Below are positions 60,150-64,000 of a stretch of DNA of 64,000 nucleotides, piece after piece; within the stretch, counting starts at the first letter, position 1, and each line of letters opens with the position of its first letter. The DNA is from DASYTH01 sp045806965 (GTDB lineage Bacteria > Actinomycetota > Actinomycetes > Mycobacteriales > Pseudonocardiaceae): positions 119,118 through 183,117 of the forward strand of contig JBJMIG010000003.1 of NCBI GenBank assembly GCA_045806965.1, written 5' to 3'. Below the pieces are notes generated by a model, which worked only from the letters and a program-made list of their open reading frames with translations, was not told the origin of the DNA and ran no database searches. The translations under genes were made by a program, and so were the position numbers.

Positions 60150-60656
60150 GATCGGCATGTCGTCTGGTCGGCCGGAGGCGAACCGGGTCCAGAATCCACG
60201 CAGACCCGGTACGAGACCGTTCGATCCCCCCACCCACTTCGGCGTCGATCGGCCGAACACCCTTGCCGCCGTTCTCGGACCGCAAAGCCGACAGCAACGA
60301 GCCGCATCGCGGGCGCCGAATGCCAGCACGGGGCCATTCCCCGGGGTGAACACCGGCCCGAGCCACGGCGTGTCGGGGGCCGGGCCACGGGCCACGGCCG
60401 CCCGGTGCCGCCGGTCGGCGTCGGCGAGATAATCCTCGCCCAACACCACGGAGAGCTCGGCTGCCGCCGGGTCGGGACCGAGGGCGAGCCCGGCGGCGCG
60501 CAGGACGTCCGCGTGCGGGCCGGGCTCGACCCCGATGGTGATCAGTTCGACCGGGCTGACGGCGGTTCGCCCGACTCCACGCCACAGACGTCCCCATAGG
60601 CGAGGTCCGCGGATCCGCACCCGGTCGAGCCGGCGGCCGCAGAACCACCAAGCCAT
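60150..60656 (-). pseudogene. Frameshifted remnant of a TOMM leader-binding/cyclodehydratase-type protein
   Basis: From the ATG at 60656 the frame reads AVSPVELITIG, LSVVLGEDYLADADRRHRAA and TPWLGPVFTPGN. These match the N-terminal half of TOMM precursor leader-binding proteins, where a DDYL-type segment precedes a GPxFxPG motif. The expected next segment (GPCWxCLAxRL) appears in another frame as GMAPCWHSAPAMRL, suggesting a frameshift near 60330-60345. The intact family is several hundred residues longer and usually paired with YcaO; neither is present. The assignment rests on remembered motifs and should be treated as tentative. Confidence 0.4.
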
Positions 60657-60727
60657 GTTGAGCACGTTCGCTCGGCACACCGGCCACCCGCTTACCTGTC
60701 TACATCGGACGGAATAACTCGAGCCGT

Positions 60728-60800
60728 ACGCGGCCTGGGCGCGGAACTCAGTTGCCTGGAGGCAGAACTCGCTTGCCTGGGCGCAGGACTCGCGGTTTCG
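60728..60800. repeat. 21-bp tandem repeat array (second copy of dispersed family)
   Basis: Units begin at 60728, 60749, 60770 and 60791 with exact 21-bp spacing; the two clearest read CAGTTGCCTGGAGGCAG and CGCTTGCCTGGGCGCAG. The sequence is closely related to the array at 19659-19735. The array ends just before the epoxide hydrolase stop codon at 60806. Confidence 0.72.
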
Positions 60801-60805
60801 GATCC

Positions 60806-61969
60806 TCAGTCGTCCTTGAGGGAGCGGGCGAACGCCCGGACATCGTCCACGTACAGGTCCGGCACCTCGAGCGCGGGGAAGTGTCCGCCGCGGTCGAACT
60901 CCGACCAGTGCGTAATGGTCGGCAGAATCTGATCGGCGAGCCGGCGCAGCGGCAGGACGACGTCGTGCGCGAACACCGCGACACCCGCCGGCATGGTCAG
61001 CTCCCACGGACCACCCACGCGGGCGGCGAAGCTCTGGCCGCCGCCCCCGAGCGACTCGTAGTAGAACTGGGCCGAGGAGCCCGCCGTGGCGGTCAGCCAG
61101 TAGATCGCGACGTTCGCGAGCATCAGGTCGCGGTCGATGACGTCCTCGGGCACGACCCGGGATCCGGTCCACTCCTTGTACTTCTCCATGATCCACGCAA
61201 GCTGCCCAACCGGCGAGTCGGTGAGGCCGTATGCCACCGTCTGCGGGCGGGTGAGCTGGAGCTTGAGGTATGCCGACCGTTCCTGATCGAAGGTCGCGAG
61301 CCGGGCGAGCCGCTCCGTGTCCGACTCGCTCAGGTCCGCCAACTCGGCCGGCCGCGAGGGCATTGTGACCAGTGTGTTGATGTGCACACCCACCACGCGC
61401 CGGGGGTCGGCCAGACCCAGCTCCGCCGACACCAACATCCCCCAGTCGCCGCCCTGTGCCACGTACCGTTCGTAACCGAGCCGGGTCATCAGCTCCTTCC
61501 ACGCCAGGGCAACCCGACAGTGGTCCCAGCCCGCCGTTCGGGTCGGGCCGGAGAACCCGTAGCCGGGGAGGGTCGGCAGCACGACATGGAAGGCGTCGGC
61601 CGGGTCGCCGCCGTGCGCACCCGGGTCGGTCAGTGGACCGACGACGTTCAGGAACTCGACCGGTGAGCTGGGCCAGCCGAATGTGATCAGCAGCGGCGTG
61701 GCGTCCGGCTCGGGTGATCTGACGTGTACGAAGTGGATATTCGCGCCGTCGATCTCGGTGGTGAACTGAGGCAGCTCGTTCAGCCGGGCCTCCATGACCC
61801 GCCAGTCGAACTCGGTGCGCCAGTACTGCGCCAGCTCCTTGAGGTAGTCGAGGGGCACACCCCGCTCCCAGCCCACCCCAGGGATCTCGTCGGGCCACCG
61901 CGTGTGCTCCAGCCTGCGGTTCAGGTCGTCCAGATCGGCTTGTTGTACTTCGATGCGGAAAGGTTGCAC
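60806..61969 (-). CDS. Enediyne-type epoxide hydrolase (alpha/beta fold)
   Basis: A 387-aa alpha/beta-hydrolase epoxide hydrolase with the N-terminal EHN domain (VQPFRIEVQQADLDDLNRRL; EYLKELAQYW-type DYLKELAQYWRTEFDWR). The nucleophile Asp is in YVAQGGDWGMLVS and the catalytic His in FDRGGHFPALEVP. The usual HGxP oxyanion motif is changed to FGWP (LLITFGWPSSPVEF). Homologues in C-1027, neocarzinostatin and kedarcidin clusters open an epoxide of the enediyne core. The GTG at 61969 has GAGGA upstream. It is divergent from the MFS gene. Confidence 0.87.
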   Translation of the reverse strand: MQPFRIEVQQADLDDLNRRLEHTRWPDEIPGVGWERGVPLDYLKELAQYWRTEFDWRVMEARLNELPQFTTEIDGANIHFVHVRSPEPDATPLLITFGWPSSPVEFLNVVGPLTDPGAHGGDPADAFHVVLPTLPGYGFSGPTRTAGWDHCRVALAWKELMTRLGYERYVAQGGDWGMLVSAELGLADPRRVVGVHINTLVTMPSRPAELADLSESDTERLARLATFDQERSAYLKLQLTRPQTVAYGLTDSPVGQLAWIMEKYKEWTGSRVVPEDVIDRDLMLANVAIYWLTATAGSSAQFYYESLGGGGQSFAARVGGPWELTMPAGVAVFAHDVVLPLRRLADQILPTITHWSEFDRGGHFPALEVPDLYVDDVRAFARSLKDD

Positions 61970-62435
61970 GATGTGTCCTCTCGTGTCCGATATCTTCGAG
62001 CGTCCAGTCCCCGGGGCCGCCCCACAAGCCAATTAGACGAGCCGCTGCGAACTTGGGCATCCTGGGAGAATCGGACCGTTGTCCCCGGATGGTTAGCTTG
62101 CCCCCATCATGCGGATTTGCCGGACCAGCGGCCGTCAACGTCCCAATCCCCGATAGTCGAGAACCGCAATCGATCTCGAAACCACGCCTTCTCGAAGATG
62201 CCCGCCGACAAGAGAACTGGATCATTCTCTTTAGTGGCGCGCAGATCCATGAGTTGGACACGACCAGGAGGCACACGAATTCATCCGCAGATCATGAAAA
62301 TATAATATTGCCACGAACCAGACCGATTCACTATGGTTTGGCTCGGCGTCCCTGCATGCGTCGATCGGACGATACGGTGAGTTCGGTCACCATATCTCTG
62401 ATGCGATTCAAGTGACACGACAAAGGATGGTGCGC
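61970..62435. promoter_or_regulatory. Divergent promoter region with inverted repeat (epoxide hydrolase / MFS)
   Basis: No gene is supported in these 466 bp. An A/T-rich stretch occurs at 62281-62310. GATACGGTGA (62371-62380) and TCACCATATC (62387-62396) form a near-perfect 10-bp inverted repeat with a six-base spacer, 40 bp before the MFS ATG. This is typical of a TetR- or MarR-type operator. No such regulator is encoded immediately beside it. Confidence 0.5.
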
Positions 62436-63668
62436 ATGACTACCCAGCAGGTGGCGTCGAGTCAGGGCAGGACGAACCTCGCCTTGGCCGCGCTTTTCAT
62501 GGGGACGTTTGCGCTGGGCTGCGCCGAGCTGCTCGTGGTCGGTGTGCTGAACCTGATCGCCGACGACCTCAACATCTCCATCCCGACCGCCGGATGGCTG
62601 GTGACCGCCTACGCGCTGGGGATGGCCGTCGGCGGCCCGATTCTGACCGCTCTGACGATCAGGCTGAATCGGAAGACCATTCTGGTCGCCACGATCGCCC
62701 TGTACGCCCTGGCCAGCCTGACCCCGGTGCTCGTGCACAACTACGGCCTGTTCATCGCGGCACGCGCCGTTACCGGCTCACTGCAGGGTCTGTTCATCGG
62801 GGTCGCGTTCGTCTTGGGGATGTCGATCGTCCCGCCGGATCGCGCCGGCCGGGCGATCTCCGCGATCGTCTCCGGGGTCGCGGTCTCGGCCACGCTCGGC
62901 GTTCCGCTTGGCACCCTGATCGGCCAGGGACTCGGCTGGCAGGGCTCGTTCATCGCGATCGTCGGGTTCGCCGGGATCGCGCTGATCGCAACGCTGGCGC
63001 TCGTTCCGCCGGTGGCCAGCCCCGACACCGGCGCCGCCGGCCAGGTCAGGCACGCCTTCGCCCCGCGGGTACTCGCCCTGCTCGGCCTGACCTTCGTGGT
63101 GTTCACGGCGCTGTACACGCCGCTGACCTACATCGTGCCGTTCCTGCAAGACGTCACCGGCATCACCGGCACGCTGATCAGTCTGTTCCTGTTCACCTAC
63201 GGCCTGGCCACCGCGGTCGGCTCGTTCAGCGGCGGCCGCTTCGCCGACCAGAACGCCGGCCGCACCCTGATCGTGGGCACCACCGGCACCGCGGTCGCCC
63301 TGCTGGCGCTTTACCTCGTCGGCGCAAGCCCGGCCCTGGTCGCGCTGGTCATGCTGGCCTGGGGCCTGTTCGGCTCCGCCATGGTGCCCTCACTCCAACT
63401 CCGCGTCGTCACCCTGGCCGGCCCCGGTGGCCAACTCGCCTCCTCGCTGCCGGCCTCGGCCGCCAACGTGGGTATCGCCCTGGGCCCGGTCCTCGGCGGC
63501 GTGGCAATCAGCAGCTTCAGCCCCTCAGCACCGGTGATCACCGGTCTGATCGTCGCCGTGATCGGCATCGCGTTCGCCTGGATCACCAGCTTCCTCAAGC
63601 CATCGGTGGCCGAGCCCGCGGCGATCGAACCGGCCGCGCCGTCAGACCCGACCGCAGAGGCCGCCTGA
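62436..63668 (+). CDS. MFS efflux transporter (Cmx/AraJ-like)
   Basis: A 410-aa protein with twelve hydrophobic helices of the DHA1/Cmx chloramphenicol-exporter type (LAALFMGTFALGCAELLVVG; SIPTAGWLVTAYALGMAVGG; LTALTIRLNRKTILVATIAL; GVPLGTLIGQGLGWQGSFIA). The C-terminal 25 residues are Pro/Ala-rich. The ATG at 62436 follows AAGGATGG, so the upstream GTG at 62412 is not needed. In this position it is the best candidate for enediyne export and self-resistance. Confidence 0.87.
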   Translation: MTTQQVASSQGRTNLALAALFMGTFALGCAELLVVGVLNLIADDLNISIPTAGWLVTAYALGMAVGGPILTALTIRLNRKTILVATIALYALASLTPVLVHNYGLFIAARAVTGSLQGLFIGVAFVLGMSIVPPDRAGRAISAIVSGVAVSATLGVPLGTLIGQGLGWQGSFIAIVGFAGIALIATLALVPPVASPDTGAAGQVRHAFAPRVLALLGLTFVVFTALYTPLTYIVPFLQDVTGITGTLISLFLFTYGLATAVGSFSGGRFADQNAGRTLIVGTTGTAVALLALYLVGASPALVALVMLAWGLFGSAMVPSLQLRVVTLAGPGGQLASSLPASAANVGIALGPVLGGVAISSFSPSAPVITGLIVAVIGIAFAWITSFLKPSVAEPAAIEPAAPSDPTAEAA

Positions 63669-63777
63669 CCGGGTCCGTCGGAATCAATTGCGCCCGAGCG
63701 CAGAACTCAACGTTCGCATACCCTCGTTTGTGGTTGATTGATGGCGCCGTTGTTGCGGGAACAATGAGGGGAATCTC

Positions 63778-64000
63778 ATGACGGATGAAGCTATGGATCC
63801 TGGCGAGTCGGTGGCCAGCGCCTTGGACGCGGCGAGTATGCCCGCGATCGTCGACCGGGCCGCCTTCCAATCCGAACTGGACCAGGTGCGGCTGCGGGAG
63901 AAGGCGCACATGCGCGAAGGCGACGCGATCACCGCCGCCCGCCGACGCCTGCCCATGGTCGAGATGGACGCCACCCTCGAACTGACCGGACCCGACGGGC
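63778..64000 (+). CDS. Second DUF899 protein (partial, right edge)
   Basis: Only the first 74 codons are in the window. The ATG at 63778 follows GAGGGG. The reading MDPGESVASALDAASMPAIV, then ITAARRRLPMVEMDATLEL and TGPDG aligns with the DUF899 N-terminus of the protein at 56705 (EERRKLPMVKVEKEYLFEGPNG). Its presence shows the accessory arm of the cluster continues beyond the window. Whether the redox Cys pair is kept cannot be seen. Confidence 0.75.
   Translation, partial: MTDEAMDPGESVASALDAASMPAIVDRAAFQSELDQVRLREKAHMREGDAITAARRRLPMVEMDATLELTGPDG

Noticed and set aside
59871..62276. 801-codon open frame on the minus strand
   Set aside because: It is mostly a GC-driven shadow antisense or offset to the epoxide hydrolase and DUF5988 genes. 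Only the part at 60150-60656 has protein-like content.

Overview
The window is high-GC actinomycete DNA. Codon third positions are strongly G/C, many starts are GTG, genes are often coupled by ATGA or GTGA overlaps, and several genes carry rare TTA (bldA-type) codons. The mixture of mycothiol-type enzymes, SARP and LuxR/NB-ARC regulators and SAM_MT-family proteins suggests Pseudonocardiales (Amycolatopsis/Kutzneria-like) or a relative. The genus is inference.

Region 1 (about 1-5,900, minus strand) is a tightly packed operon: TIR-domain protein, STAND-like P-loop protein with a helical-repeat tail, SPFH/band-7-like protein, PP2C phosphatase and a protein-kinase-like gene cut by the left edge. 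Four of the five genes overlap or nearly touch. The TIR protein's tail and the P-loop protein's N-terminal region share a short beta-type motif (NSVxFxGxVxVxGDxxxRD). I consider this a candidate uncharacterised signalling or conflict system.

Region 2 (about 6,200-34,000) is mixed accessory and housekeeping content. It holds an XRE regulator, a secreted GH35 beta-galactosidase, a membrane-fused multicopper oxidase with a DUF6220 partner, a DesK/NarL-type two-component pair beside two tandem CTACG-N8-CGTAG repeats, an isochorismatase-like hydrolase, and a secreted BNR-repeat protein. A stand-alone condensation-domain protein is coupled to a TTA-containing LuxR/NB-ARC regulator. Then come an amino-acid oxidase, a Cys-rich pentapeptide protein, two ArsR/SRPBCC modules, VOC proteins, DNA polymerase IV, drug exporters, and an ECF sigma factor with a cupin.

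Region 3 (about 34,000-64,000, running off the right edge) is an enediyne biosynthetic gene cluster. Its diagnostic gene is a 1,937-aa iterative enediyne PKS (KS-AT-ACP-KR-DH-PPTase). Downstream in the same minus-strand operon are the warhead hotdog thioesterase, a flavin reductase, an extended SDR, an acyl-CoA carboxylase beta subunit and a mycothiol-dependent-enzyme homologue. Divergently oriented are a SARP regulator and the enediyne genes unbV and unbU. Further right are a SAM_MT methyltransferase-like gene, a hydroxycinnamoyl-CoA hydratase/lyase homologue coupled to a 4-coumarate-CoA-ligase-like gene, two DUF899 proteins, an SDR, a flavin-dependent monooxygenase of acyl-CoA-dehydrogenase fold, a DUF5988 miniprotein, an enediyne-type epoxide hydrolase and an MFS exporter. 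The left arm (34.6-37.6 kb) carries HxlR and AraC regulators and two membrane proteins. UnbL, P450s, glycosyltransferases and an apoprotein gene are not visible and may lie beyond the right edge.

A likely working model is as follows. The PKS and thioesterase make a polyene. UnbV, UnbU and missing genes convert it to the enediyne core. The flavin monooxygenase and reductase plus the epoxide hydrolase oxidise and open it. The CoA ligase and HCHL-like pair handle an aromatic acid. The MFS pump, and possibly the mycothiol enzyme, give self-protection. Expression is probably controlled by the SARP and HxlR/AraC proteins; inverted repeats lie in the main intergenic regions. All assignments come from reading translated sequence; no database search was run.
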